A DNA stretch of 64,000 nucleotides from Muribaculum gordoncarteri (GCF_004803695.1 NZ_CP039393.1:1550001-1614000); one strand, 5' to 3'. Counted from the first letter of the stretch, positions 1 to 8,671 are shown. Notes: generated from the sequence alone by a model not told the origin. Made by a program: numbers and translations.

Positions 1-1953
1 CTGAGTAAAGTAGGATACCACACTTTATACTCGGATACCTATATACCCCGCGAGGAGCTGTTTTCCAAGCGATTTGACATTGAGCACATAATACCTCAGT
101 CACGATTGTTTGACGACTCTTTTGCTAACAAAACCATCGAGGCGCGTGACATAAACATTGAAAAGGGCAATGCCACGGCTTTGGACTTCGTTGAAGCCAA
201 GTATGACTCGGAATATGTCAAGGAGTATCGCAATCGTGTGGATAAATTGCTTAAGGAAGGTAAAATAGGTCACGGTAAGTACAATAAGCTTCTCACCAAG
301 GAGAATGACATTCCCGAGGATTTCATAAACCGCGATTTGCGCAACACCCAATACATATCGCGCAAGGCGTTGGAGATACTGTCGGAAGTCGCACCCGAGG
401 TCACGGCGACATCAGGCTCGATTACCGAGCGCTTGCGTGAGGACTGGCAACTTATCGATGTGCTGCAGGAGCTTAACTGGGATAAGTATGACAGGCAGGG
501 CCTTACAGAAACAATTGTCAACCGTGACGGTAACACCGTGAGGCGCATAAAGGATTGGACCAAGCGTAACGATCACCGTCACCATGCTGTCGACGCAGTG
601 GCCATTGCCTTTACCAGGGCGGAATATGTGCATTATCTAAACAATCTTAATGCACAGAGCGACAAGGGTAAGGAGTTTTACGCCATACGCGAACGCTATC
701 TTGAGCGTGACAAGCACAATAATCTGCGATTCCGATCGCCGATTCCCGTCAAGGAATTCCGCACGGTGGTGAAGGATCAGCTTGAAAAGTCATTTGTTTC
801 GCATAAGTCCAAAAACAAGGTAGTGACAAAGAATGTCAATGCCACAAAGTGCAGCGGCGGTGTCAATCGAAAGGTGCAGCTCACACCCCGCGGACAATTG
901 CACAACGAAACGGTGTACGGACGCATAATGCAGCCTGTCGTGCGGGAAGAGAAGATAGGAGTAGCATTTGACTACGACAAGATTGCTACTGTGGCATCGG
1001 CCGTTGAGCGAAAAGCGTTGGCACGCAGGCTTGATATGTTTAACGGCGACCCCAAGAAAGCATTTACTGGCAAGAACAGCCCGACAAAGAATCCCGTATA
1101 TATCGACAACGAGCGCAAGGTTGAATTAGGCACGAAGGTGAAAACCGTTACGATGGAGTGTGTCTACACTATAAGGAAGGAGATTTCCGAGAGCCTTAAG
1201 CTTGACAAGGTCATTGACAAAGGAGTTAAGCGCATACTGCAACAGCGACTCGATGAGAACGGCGGTGACCCCAAAGAGGCATTCACCAATCTTGATGCTA
1301 ATCCCATATACCTGAATAAGGAGAAGGGCATAACCATAAAGCGGGTGACCATAACCGGTCCTACCGAGGTGGAACCGCTTCACTCCAAGAGGGATCATCT
1401 TGGCAATGAAATGCGTGATGCCGACGGACGCACTATACCCACCGACTTTATAAACACCGGCAACAACCATCACATAGCCATATACCGTGATGCTTCGGGA
1501 AATCTTCAGGAACGTGTCATGAGCTTCTTTGAAGCCACAGCTCGTGCTTGTGCCCAGCCCCCGCTTCCGGTGATCGATAAGGATTATAGAAAGTGCGACG
1601 GATGGGAATTCCTGTTTACAATGAAACGTAATGAGTACTTTGTGTTTCCGCGATATGAATCGGTCGTAGACAGCTCAACAGGTCAGGAAAAGTTGATAAA
1701 GACATTTGATCCCAAGGCCGTTGACTTGCTCGACAGAGATAATTACGCAAAGATTAGCCCGAATCTGTTCAGGGTTCAAAAACTCGCATCTAAATATTAT
1801 GTTTTCCGTCATCATCTGGAAACCAATGTCGACGATGTAAAGGAGCTTCGTGACATTACCTGGAAACGAATACAGACCATTAAATTAATGGACGAAGCAG
1901 TCAAGGTAAGAATCGACAATCTTGGCCGGATTGTCGCTGTGGGCGAATCGTAA
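1..1953 (+). CDS. cas9: Cas9 endonuclease, type II-C, C-terminal half (5' end outside window)
   Basis: RNA-guided DNA endonuclease of the CRISPR effector complex. The frame is open from base 1, so only the last 650 residues are present. The HNH nuclease motif FDIEHIIPQS lies at in-window residues 25-34, with the catalytic His at residue 29, followed by the DDSFANK segment. The RuvC-III motif HRHHAVDA lies at about 192-199, with the metal-binding Asp at 198. The remaining about 450 residues are the C-terminal PAM-interacting/WED region, which is long, as expected for the large (about 1,400-residue) Cas9 proteins of Bacteroidetes. No frameshift is visible and both visible nuclease motifs are intact, so the nuclease is probably active. 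cas1 starts 19 bp downstream on the same strand, and the absence of csn2 or cas4 after cas2 makes it subtype II-C. Confidence 0.96.
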   Translation: MSKVGYHTLYSDTYIPREELFSKRFDIEHIIPQSRLFDDSFANKTIEARDINIEKGNATALDFVEAKYDSEYVKEYRNRVDKLLKEGKIGHGKYNKLLTKENDIPEDFINRDLRNTQYISRKALEILSEVAPEVTATSGSITERLREDWQLIDVLQELNWDKYDRQGLTETIVNRDGNTVRRIKDWTKRNDHRHHAVDAVAIAFTRAEYVHYLNNLNAQSDKGKEFYAIRERYLERDKHNNLRFRSPIPVKEFRTVVKDQLEKSFVSHKSKNKVVTKNVNATKCSGGVNRKVQLTPRGQLHNETVYGRIMQPVVREEKIGVAFDYDKIATVASAVERKALARRLDMFNGDPKKAFTGKNSPTKNPVYIDNERKVELGTKVKTVTMECVYTIRKEISESLKLDKVIDKGVKRILQQRLDENGGDPKEAFTNLDANPIYLNKEKGITIKRVTITGPTEVEPLHSKRDHLGNEMRDADGRTIPTDFINTGNNHHIAIYRDASGNLQERVMSFFEATARACAQPPLPVIDKDYRKCDGWEFLFTMKRNEYFVFPRYESVVDSSTGQEKLIKTFDPKAVDLLDRDNYAKISPNLFRVQKLASKYYVFRHHLETNVDDVKELRDITWKRIQTIKLMDEAVKVRIDNLGRIVAVGES

Positions 1954-1972
1954 TCGTTAATAAAATTATACC

Positions 1973-2890
1973 ATGATAAAACGTACTTTATATTTCGGTA
2001 ATCCGGCTTATTTGTCGACCGAAAACCGACAGCTGGTAATAAGATTGCCCGACAAATGCGGGTCGGGCAATGCTGTTACCAAAAGTATTCCCATAGAGGA
2101 TATAGGTGTTGTTGTACTTGACAACCGGCAGATAACCATCACCCAAGCCGCCTTGGAATCGCTTAGCGAAAATGCATCGGCCGTCATTGTGTGTGACAGC
2201 ACTCATCATCCGGTTTCGTTACAGCTACCGCTTGATGGCAACACATTGCAGAGCGAGAGATTTGCGGCACAGATAAGGGCCTCACTTCCGTTGAAGAAGC
2301 AGCTGTGGCAGCAAACGATTCAATGCAAGATACGCAATCAGGCTATGGTGTTGTCATCGATACGCAATTGCGAAACAGGCAACATGATTGCATGGTCGTC
2401 GCAGGTGAAGAGCGGCGACAGTGACAATCTTGAGGCTCGTGCTGCAGCATATTATTGGCGTAATATGTTTCCTTCGGTTCCCGACTTTACACGTGATCGT
2501 TACGGATGCCAGCCCAATAATCTTTTAAACTATGGTTATGCGATACTTCGGGCAGTTGTGGCAAGAGCCTTGGTGGTAAACGGACTATTGCCAACGCTTG
2601 GCATTCATCATCACAACCGATATAATGCCTATTGTCTTGCCGATGACATAATGGAACCTTATCGACCGTTTGTGGATGCTTTAGTAGTTGATATCTTCGA
2701 TAATTCTGATGGATTGGTGGATTTGACGACATCGGTAAAATCACGATTGTTGTCAATTCCCACGATTGATGTTGTGATTGACGGATGCCGGAGTCCGTTG
2801 ATGAATGGAGTAGGACGCACTACCTATTCGTTATACAAGTGTTTTAGCGGTGAATCGCGGAAATTGGTCTATCCATCTTTCAACATTTGA
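1973..2890 (+). CDS. cas1: CRISPR-associated endonuclease Cas1, type II
   Basis: Integrase subunit that inserts new spacers together with Cas2. It is 305 residues, the usual size for type II Cas1. The family's metal ligands are recognisable: Glu in DNLEARAAAYYW, His in LGIHHHNRYN, and Asp in LADDIMEPYRP. It follows cas9 by 19 bp and precedes cas2 by 8 bp, so the three form one operon. The start ATG at 1973 gives the typical type II Cas1 N terminus (MIKRTLYFGNPAYLS), which supports the start choice. Nothing is missing, so spacer acquisition is probably possible. Confidence 0.97.
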   Translation: MIKRTLYFGNPAYLSTENRQLVIRLPDKCGSGNAVTKSIPIEDIGVVVLDNRQITITQAALESLSENASAVIVCDSTHHPVSLQLPLDGNTLQSERFAAQIRASLPLKKQLWQQTIQCKIRNQAMVLSSIRNCETGNMIAWSSQVKSGDSDNLEARAAAYYWRNMFPSVPDFTRDRYGCQPNNLLNYGYAILRAVVARALVVNGLLPTLGIHHHNRYNAYCLADDIMEPYRPFVDALVVDIFDNSDGLVDLTTSVKSRLLSIPTIDVVIDGCRSPLMNGVGRTTYSLYKCFSGESRKLVYPSFNI

Positions 2891-2898
2891 GTTAGACG

Positions 2899-3234
2899 AT
2901 GAACAGTCGCATCAGTGAATATAGGGTTATGTGGGTGTTTGTATTCTTTGATCTTCCTACCGAAACGAAGCATCAGCGCAAGCAAGCTGCAAAGTTCCGC
3001 AAGAATCTTATATGCGATGGCTTCACTATGTTTCAATTTTCTTTTTATATAAGGCACTGTCCGAGCAAGGAGAATGCCGATGTGCATATTAAGCGTGTGA
3101 AAAGCTTTATCCCTACTGATGGAGTTGTGGGCTTGTTGTGCGTTACCGATAAGCAATTCGGCGCAATGGAATTATTTCAGGGAAAATCCGAAAAAAATTT
3201 GCCTATAGGAAGTCAACAACTTGAGTTGTTCTGA
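2899..3234 (+). CDS. cas2: CRISPR-associated endoribonuclease Cas2
   Basis: Small ferredoxin-fold partner of Cas1 in spacer integration. The 111 residues begin with MNSRISEYRVMWVFVFFDLPT. The VFVFFDLPT strand with its Asp is the Cas2 hallmark, and the rest follows the family pattern (KFRKNLICDGF, FSFYIRHC). It is the last gene of the cas9-cas1-cas2 operon. A terminator hairpin follows 28 bp after the stop, and the array starts 114 bp after it. Confidence 0.95.
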   Translation: MNSRISEYRVMWVFVFFDLPTETKHQRKQAAKFRKNLICDGFTMFQFSFYIRHCPSKENADVHIKRVKSFIPTDGVVGLLCVTDKQFGAMELFQGKSEKNLPIGSQQLELF

Positions 3235-3261
3235 CTTTCGGAAATTAAATCTAATGAAAAC

Positions 3262-3300
3262 AAAAAACTGTTGCCGTTTATTGACAACAGTTTTTTATTT
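3262..3300 (+). terminator. Rho-independent terminator of the cas operon, probably bidirectional
   Basis: AAAAAACTGTTG at 3262-3273 pairs exactly with CAACAGTTTTTT at 3285-3296 around an 11-nt loop. The T run on the plus strand ends cas operon transcription. The matching A run gives a T run on the minus strand, so it would also stop crRNA precursor transcripts leaving the array leftwards before they run antisense into cas2. Confidence 0.75.
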
Positions 3301-3348
3301 GAAATAATCTTTGTAATATATTGCCAATCAGTAAATTACGAGCAATCT

Positions 3349-5221
3349 GCTGTGAACTATACACAAAGATACAAAAAATGAAAGCAATTCACAACACACG
3401 CCGAGCCATCGGGCGAAGCGTATGTGCTGTGAACTATACACAAAGATACAAAAAATGAAAGCAATTCACAACTCATTGAATTGCTTATAGCGTTCATGTG
3501 GTGCTGTGAACTATACACAAAGATACAAAAAATGAAAGCAATTCACAACAATAACATTAAAAATGCGGACAAGGCTATAGCTGTGAACTATACACAAAGA
3601 TACAAAAAATGAAAGCAATTCACAACGGCGGCGGCGAATACTACCCCGGTGTTAAGCTGTGAACTATACACAAAGATACAAAAAATGAAAGCAATTCACA
3701 ACTGCTTAGATGCTCTTCCCTAAAGTCAAACAGCTGTGAACTATACACAAAGATACAAAAAATGAAAGCAATTCACAACCAAAGCACAAGACGGTTGTCA
3801 TGGTCACGAGCTGTGAACTATACACAAAGATACAAAAAATGAAAGCAATTCACAACACAAGTGCTTATGGGCACGACTTGCACGCGGCTGTGAACTATAC
3901 ACAAAGATACAAAAAATGAAAGCAATTCACAACTGTGTCAGATTTATCATACAGTACGAACTGCTGTGAACTATACACAAAGATACAAAAAATGAAAGCA
4001 ATTCACAACCGTTTTTTGCCACCGGGTGTTGAAGGTATCGCTGTGAACTATACACAAAGATACAAAAAATGAAAGCAATTCACAACTTGTTCTCTGAGCA
4101 TATTGCCGTTGCCTGTGCTGTGAACTATACACAAAGATACAAAAAATGAAAGCAATTCACAACACTTTTTAAAATATGCCGATAAATATACACGCTGTGA
4201 ACTATACACAAAGATACAAAAAATGAAAGCAATTCACAACACAAGTGCTTATGGGCACGACTTGCACGCGGCTGTGAACTATACACAAAGATACAAAAAA
4301 TGAAAGCAATTCACAACCGACCGCGAAGAACTTGAAGAGTATCTGAAGCTGTGAACTATACACAAAGATACAAAAAATGAAAGCAATTCACAACGAGAGC
4401 AGCCGATTCAGCGATTTGAGCTTTGCTGTGAACTATACACAAAGATACAAAAAATGAAAGCAATTCACAACTAAATCTAATAGGTCTTCTATTCGTGAAG
4501 CGCTGTGAACTATACACAAAGATACAAAAAATGAAAGCAATTCACAACGTACCGGTCGGTTTTAGAAACTCTCCCGTGCTGTGAACTATACACAAAGATA
4601 CAAAAAATGAAAGCAATTCACAACCGTCAGGTGACGAAAGTAACCCTCAAGGTAGCTGTGAACTATACACAAAGATACAAAAAATGAAAGCAATTCACAA
4701 CACCTTTTAAATTATGCCGATAAATATACACGCTGTGAACTATACACAAAGATACAAAAAATGAAAGCAATTCACAACAAGATTCTGACCCAAGTGAGAA
4801 CCGAGGAAGCTGTGAACTATACACAAAGATACAAAAAATGAAAGCAATTCACAACCCGACGGCAGGATAGCCGGTATCGAGCAGCGCTGTGAACTATACA
4901 CAAAGATACAAAAAATGAAAGCAATTCACAACTATTTCATTTCATATAAGTTAATTGGTTAAGCTGTGAACTATACACAAAGATACAAAAAATGAAAGCA
5001 ATTCACAACTTGGGCGGCATCCACAAAGAAACTGTCGGCGCTGTGAACTATACACAAAGATACAAAAAATGAAAGCAATTCACAACAACGACCTTTTTAA
5101 AGTGTCGACCGAAATGCTGTGAACTATACACAAAGATACAAAAAATGAAAGCAATTCACAACTGTGCTGGTGGTAATGCTATCAGACAACTTGCTGTGAA
5201 CTATACACAAAGATACAAAAA
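3349..5221 (-). CRISPR. Type II-C CRISPR array, 25 repeats of 47 bp and 24 spacers
   Basis: Repeats begin GCTGTGAACTATACACAAAG and end GCAATTCACAAC on the plus strand. Starts are spaced 77 bp apart, or 76 bp after repeats 4, 8, 16 and 23, so spacers are 30 or 29 nt. Twenty-four repeats appear identical. The 25th (from 5193) is intact for about 28 nt and then diverges. By comparison with other type II arrays, the crRNA repeat reads GTTGTGAATTGC... on the minus strand. In that orientation each repeat has TTG at repeat positions 2-4, a 20-nt gap and TATCTTTG at positions 25-32, a good Bacteroidetes promoter, so crRNAs can start inside every repeat. Spacers 7 and 12 are identical, and spacers 11 and 18 differ at two positions. 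The strand is inferred. Confidence 0.98.
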
Positions 5222-5303
5222 TGGGAGTAATTAGTCAGGGAAAAATGCGCTTCGCGACATTATGGGGTGAAATCGGGGATTTCAGCGTACTATATTTGCT
5301 GAA
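5193..5303 (+). ncRNA. Candidate tracrRNA: diverged terminal repeat as anti-repeat, followed by hairpins
   Basis: The last repeat diverges exactly where a tracrRNA anti-repeat must pair with the crRNA repeat. TGGGAGTAATTAGTCAG (5222-5238) replaces TGAAAGCAATTCACAAC. Five of the eight substitutions (A to G or C to T) keep G:U pairing with the minus-strand crRNA repeat. Hairpins follow: AATG...CATT at 5244-5261, a perfect 7-bp stem TGAAATC/GATTTCA at 5268-5284, and an alternative stem TTCAGC/GCTGAA at 5281-5303 that shares TTCA with it. No gene covers 5222-5309. Against the call: I see no plus-strand TAnnTTTG box just upstream and no T-run terminator. It could instead be a decayed repeat beside unrelated structure. 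Confidence 0.45.
5291..5298 (+). promoter_or_regulatory. Candidate -7 box (TATATTTG) for the following gene
   Basis: TATATTTG fits the Bacteroidetes TAnnTTTG consensus. No clear TTG lies at the expected distance upstream. A start about 6 nt downstream would leave almost no leader before ATG 5310, so ATG 5331 may be the used start. It overlaps the last hairpin of the candidate tracrRNA. Confidence 0.3.
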
Positions 5304-5309
5304 AAAATA

Positions 5310-5855
5310 ATGATTATGGAAAATAGAGCAATGAACGCACAGAGCAAGAGAGGTAAAAGTTTGAAATTTGATCGGGAGTGGAAGGATGCCGTCGACAGGC
5401 TGCCAAAGCATTACCGTGACGAGATATGCGCGGCAATCGATGCCTATCAGCGCGACCTGACCGTAATCGAGGTGACTGCGGGAGTGCCACGTGCAATATT
5501 CATGTTGATTATGCCTACAATCCGCCGCCGATACCGCGCACGTGAACTACAACGCCTCGCCCGTGAGCGCAAAGCAGCCGCAAAGGCGGCAAAGGCACAA
5601 AAGACAGCAAAAGCGTCATCGTCGCGCCAACCGAAATCAAAGCAAAAGCCGGACATGCAGGGCATTGAGCCTCGAGAAACATCAGCACAAGCTTGTCAAC
5701 AATCCCCGATGCCCACTTCCGGGCAGTCGGATGAGCCGCGCCCTACCCTCGCAAAAACGCACAGCACCCCCGCCAAAGGGAAACCGGGCAAAAGCACGCT
5801 TGATAAGCTCCTCCGACACAAGCCGCGCCAAGCAAAAACACCCGGCCGCCGATGA
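5310..5855 (+). CDS. Basic protein with DUF6291-like N-terminal part, function unknown
   Basis: 181 residues. Residues about 20-85 contain WKDAVDRLPKHYRDEICAAI and then IMPTIRRRYRARELQR. This pattern resembles small phage or plasmid proteins of the DUF6291 type (an LP..YRDE..DAI.AYQ motif, then a basic helix), but I recognise it only by pattern. From about 85 on it is Ala/Lys/Arg/Pro/Ser-rich and low in complexity, probably disordered and nucleic-acid binding. Several ATGs (5310, 5316, 5331) are possible starts. It sits alone between the CRISPR locus and the convergent peptidase gene. The terminator stem overlaps its last codons. Nothing links it to CRISPR function except position. Confidence 0.5.
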   Translation: MIMENRAMNAQSKRGKSLKFDREWKDAVDRLPKHYRDEICAAIDAYQRDLTVIEVTAGVPRAIFMLIMPTIRRRYRARELQRLARERKAAAKAAKAQKTAKASSSRQPKSKQKPDMQGIEPRETSAQACQQSPMPTSGQSDEPRPTLAKTHSTPAKGKPGKSTLDKLLRHKPRQAKTPGRR

Positions 5856-5867
5856 CCGAGTGTTTTT
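5834..5867 (+). terminator. Terminator overlapping the stop of the preceding gene
   Basis: AAAAACAC at 5834-5841 pairs with GTGTTTTT at 5860-5867, with weak CGG/CCG pairing inside. It includes the stop codon at 5853-5855 and lies between two convergent genes, so it may serve both. Confidence 0.5.
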
Positions 5868-5895
5868 GTGAGTATCGAGGTTATGCCTCCCAAAA

Positions 5896-7938
5896 TTACC
5901 AGATGACAACGCGCTCCGATTGGGGACGGAACATATCGTCGCCATCGGTGATTCCAAACGTTGTGAAGAAGGTGTCGAGATTGCGGATTGCCACATTGAC
6001 GCGGTTCTTGGCGAGCGAGTGGACATCGCCGATTGTAAGCGAACGAATCTCCTCGTCACGGATGTTATTGGCCCAAACGTTGGCGAAATTCAGATAGAAT
6101 ACCTGCATCGGGTCAAAGCCGTCGATCTTGGCTTCCTCCGATTTCACATCGACGCCTTTCTTCTTCTGAGAGTCAAGGAAAGCCGTCATAGCGATGCGCA
6201 AGCCTCCCTGATCGGCGATATTCTCACCAAGAGTATACCGGCCGTTTGCATATAAACCGGGAAGCACCTCTACTGCGGAATACTGGTCAACAAGACCCTC
6301 GGTGAGCTTCTTGAACTCAGCAGCATCCTCATCGGTCCACCAGTTAACCATATTGCCCTGAGAATCAAATTGGCGTCCCTGATCGTCGAAACCGTGAGTA
6401 AGCTCATGACCTATCACCACACCTATGCCGCCGTAATTCTCGGCGTCGCTTGCCTCAGGGTCATAGAAAGGAGCCTGAAGTATGCCGGCGGGAAATACGA
6501 TTTCGTTATTCAATGCGTTGGCATAGGCATTGATAGTTTGGGGAGTCATATCCCATTCGGTGCGGTCTACAGGCTTGCCCCACTTCGCCAGATATTCACC
6601 TCGCGACCACATCTCGGCGTTGTGCATATTCTCCCAATAGGAGAAGGCAGGATCGATGTCAAGATCGCTGTAATCCTTCCATTTGTCGGGATAGCCAATC
6701 TTCACGGTTGTGGCATTGAGTTTCTTGAGAGCCTGCAGTTTGGTGTCATCGCTCATCCATGACAGGTGGATTATGTGCTTGCCGAGCGCATTGCGAAGAT
6801 TCTCCACGAGGCCCTCAACATAATCTTTGGAGCTCTGCGGGAAGTATTCGGCCACGTAAAGTTCGCCTATACCCTCTCCGAGCACCCCTTCTACGGCACC
6901 GAGGGCGCGTTTCCAGCGAGGAGCCTGCTCCTGCACTCCGCTCATCACCTTGTTAAACTCAAAGTTGGCATCGGAAAATGAGTCGCTCAGGCAGTTGGAT
7001 GCCTCGTCTACGAGGCTCCAGATATAGTAATCCTTCATCTCACGGTCGGTGAGTCGGCCAAGAAGGTTGTCGCCCTGCTTGACAGTATTGATGGTGGTGA
7101 CTATGAGCATTTCGGGAGTGTCGATGCCCATTGCCTCGTTGAATATGCGATCCCAGGGGATGTTGGGAAACATCTCCTTCACTTGCGATATGCTACGTAT
7201 ATTATACATTGCCGGGATGTTGCGGCTCTCCTCGCGCGTCCATGTTGAGTCGGCAAGAAGTGTTTCGATATTCATCACATTCTTGACTATGCGTGCGGCA
7301 TCCTTCTTGCTGTAGCCCGCATTAATTATCTGCGCGGCGATAAGTTTCTTATATGCCTCGCGCACATCCTTGCTCCGCTTGTCGTTATTGAGGTAATAGT
7401 CGCGGTCGCCAAGCCTTATTGCGCCACCGTTGACATACATAGCGTATTCCCTGCTGTCGGCAACATTAGCCATGTGGCCGGCTTTGACAAAGGGGGAGCC
7501 ATAGTACTTATGGAACCAGATGAAGAGATCATCCATGCCGTCGGGCGTAGTGTTCTCGATTTTCGAGAGGGCCTCCCTGATGGGTGCCGCTCCGAGCTGA
7601 TTGCGGCGTGTTGAGTCCATGGCCGATTCATAGAGAGCAGCTATCTTATAGGCCGTAGTGCCCTTCTCGGGATTGGTTTTGGCGAGATTTGTCACAATGC
7701 GGCGCACACGGTTATTGCCTGAGTCGCTCAGGATTTTGTATTGCCCGTAGGATGCATATTCGGGAGTAAGAGGATGGGATTCCATCCAACCTTTGTTTAC
7801 GTGACGGTAGAAATCTTTCGACACCGGTGTATCGGCATCGAAGCCTGAAGGGGCGAGGCTCTTCAGATGCTCCTGTGCGCTTACGGCAATGACACTGCTT
7901 GCAAACGCTGCGATGATGAATGTTCTTAATAAGTTCAT
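5896..7938 (-). CDS. M13 family zinc metallopeptidase (neprilysin/PepO-like), exported
   Basis: 680 residues, full length for the M13 family. An N-terminal signal peptide (about residues 1-21, ending SAQ) directs it to the periplasm or surface. The zinc-binding HELTH motif is at about residue 511 and the third ligand motif GENIADQGG at about 570. The family C-terminal patterns (FFTTFGITDGDDM) are present. The predicted role is endopeptidase cleavage of short peptides, fitting a peptide-using gut Bacteroidales. It is a single-gene unit, convergent with the gene ending at 5855. The 430-bp gap upstream contains two copies of a palindromic element. No clean -7 box was found directly ahead of it. 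Confidence 0.93.
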   Translation of the reverse strand: MNLLRTFIIAAFASSVIAVSAQEHLKSLAPSGFDADTPVSKDFYRHVNKGWMESHPLTPEYASYGQYKILSDSGNNRVRRIVTNLAKTNPEKGTTAYKIAALYESAMDSTRRNQLGAAPIREALSKIENTTPDGMDDLFIWFHKYYGSPFVKAGHMANVADSREYAMYVNGGAIRLGDRDYYLNNDKRSKDVREAYKKLIAAQIINAGYSKKDAARIVKNVMNIETLLADSTWTREESRNIPAMYNIRSISQVKEMFPNIPWDRIFNEAMGIDTPEMLIVTTINTVKQGDNLLGRLTDREMKDYYIWSLVDEASNCLSDSFSDANFEFNKVMSGVQEQAPRWKRALGAVEGVLGEGIGELYVAEYFPQSSKDYVEGLVENLRNALGKHIIHLSWMSDDTKLQALKKLNATTVKIGYPDKWKDYSDLDIDPAFSYWENMHNAEMWSRGEYLAKWGKPVDRTEWDMTPQTINAYANALNNEIVFPAGILQAPFYDPEASDAENYGGIGVVIGHELTHGFDDQGRQFDSQGNMVNWWTDEDAAEFKKLTEGLVDQYSAVEVLPGLYANGRYTLGENIADQGGLRIAMTAFLDSQKKKGVDVKSEEAKIDGFDPMQVFYLNFANVWANNIRDEEIRSLTIGDVHSLAKNRVNVAIRNLDTFFTTFGITDGDDMFRPQSERVVIW

Positions 7939-7976
7939 TGTTTTAATATTGGTTATGCGAGATTGATTTCACACAA

Positions 7977-8195
7977 TTAAGCATCTCTTGCGCAGAGATA
8001 TTGCCAATGTACAACCGGCTATGCTACAATACATTGCACGGCGTTATAATGCAGTAATTGCCAACTTTTCACTATCACAAATTACACTCGGCAAAATTTC
8101 ATGCAAAATATATTTACTCAAATGTCATAATATCAGATTTATTGATTAATTTTACGGCATCCAATTATGCAGTTAAGCATCTCTGCGCAAGAGAT
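7977..8195. repeat. Two copies of a palindromic element in the 7939-8368 intergenic region
   Basis: ATCTCTTGCGCAGAGAT (7983-7999) and ATCTCTGCGCAAGAGAT (8179-8195) are near-palindromes and exact reverse complements of each other. Both are preceded by TTAAGC. A second, shorter inverted pair, GTTATGCGAG (7952-7961) and CTCGCATAAC (8313-8322), encloses them. The rest of the 430-bp gap is AT-rich without a gene. They could be binding sites for a dimeric regulator or small mobile palindromes. Confidence 0.6.
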
Positions 8196-8368
8196 TTACA
8201 TCTTTCAACGCCCATTATCGCACATTATTTTTCTTGCAAATCAACATATTTATTGAATTTTTATTTGCAAAAAAATGTTGTACTTTTACGAAATATCGGC
8301 TGAATTGCAACCTCGCATAACGCAATTCTTTCAGCTGACAAAACAGAAACGATTTAATATATACCATA

Positions 8369-8608
8369 ATGAAGATTATTATCACAATTCTAAGCATACT
8401 CGTAATGCTATGCTGTCCCTTGCAAAGCGACGCAAAGAAAAAAAGCAATAAAACCGTTGTGCCACAAATGCAGAACTATCCAAGTGCCACAATCGGCGAA
8501 TACCGCATGCACGGTGGCGATGTGTTGATGAGGGTAAAAGTGTTGATGCCTGAAGAATTAAAAAGGCTTCAGAGGAAGGTTGAACGAATAATCACGTTGG
8601 ACCGATAG
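8369..8608 (+). CDS. Small exported protein, function unknown
   Basis: 79 residues. The N terminus is a signal peptide (positively charged start, hydrophobic stretch to about residue 18, Ser-Asp-Ala before a Lys run). A Cys pair near residue 15 (MLCCPL) could also be a weak lipobox. The mature part is short and ends in a basic/Leu-rich helix (LMPEELKRLQRKVERI). I do not recognise a family. It precedes the PH-domain genes by 63 bp but has a promoter between, so it is probably separate. The signal-peptide pattern makes it likely to be real. Confidence 0.55.
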   Translation: MKIIITILSILVMLCCPLQSDAKKKSNKTVVPQMQNYPSATIGEYRMHGGDVLMRVKVLMPEELKRLQRKVERIITLDR

Positions 8609-8632
8609 CGCTGGAAATTTAAGAACAATCCT

Positions 8633-8667
8633 TTTGGGAGATTTTCGGGGATTTTTTGCTATTTTTG
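8633..8667 (+). promoter_or_regulatory. Promoter TTTG-N23-TATTTTTG for the PH-domain pair
   Basis: TTTG at 8633-8636 and TATTTTTG at 8660-8667 match the Bacteroidetes -33/-7 pattern with a 23-nt gap. The -7 box ends only 4 nt before ATG 8672, so the mRNA would be nearly leaderless or would use ATG 8681. Confidence 0.5.
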
Positions 8668-8671
8668 CCGT

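Noticed and set aside
5310-5855. Gene after the array as a new Cas accessory protein
   Set aside because: It has its own promoter-like box and terminator, a DUF6291-like pattern and a disordered basic tail; only its position suggests a CRISPR link.
7983-8195. Invertible promoter of the type controlling capsule genes in Bacteroides
   Set aside because: The repeats are themselves palindromic, no convincing TAnnTTTG box lies between them, and no invertase gene is near. Kept only as a palindrome pair.
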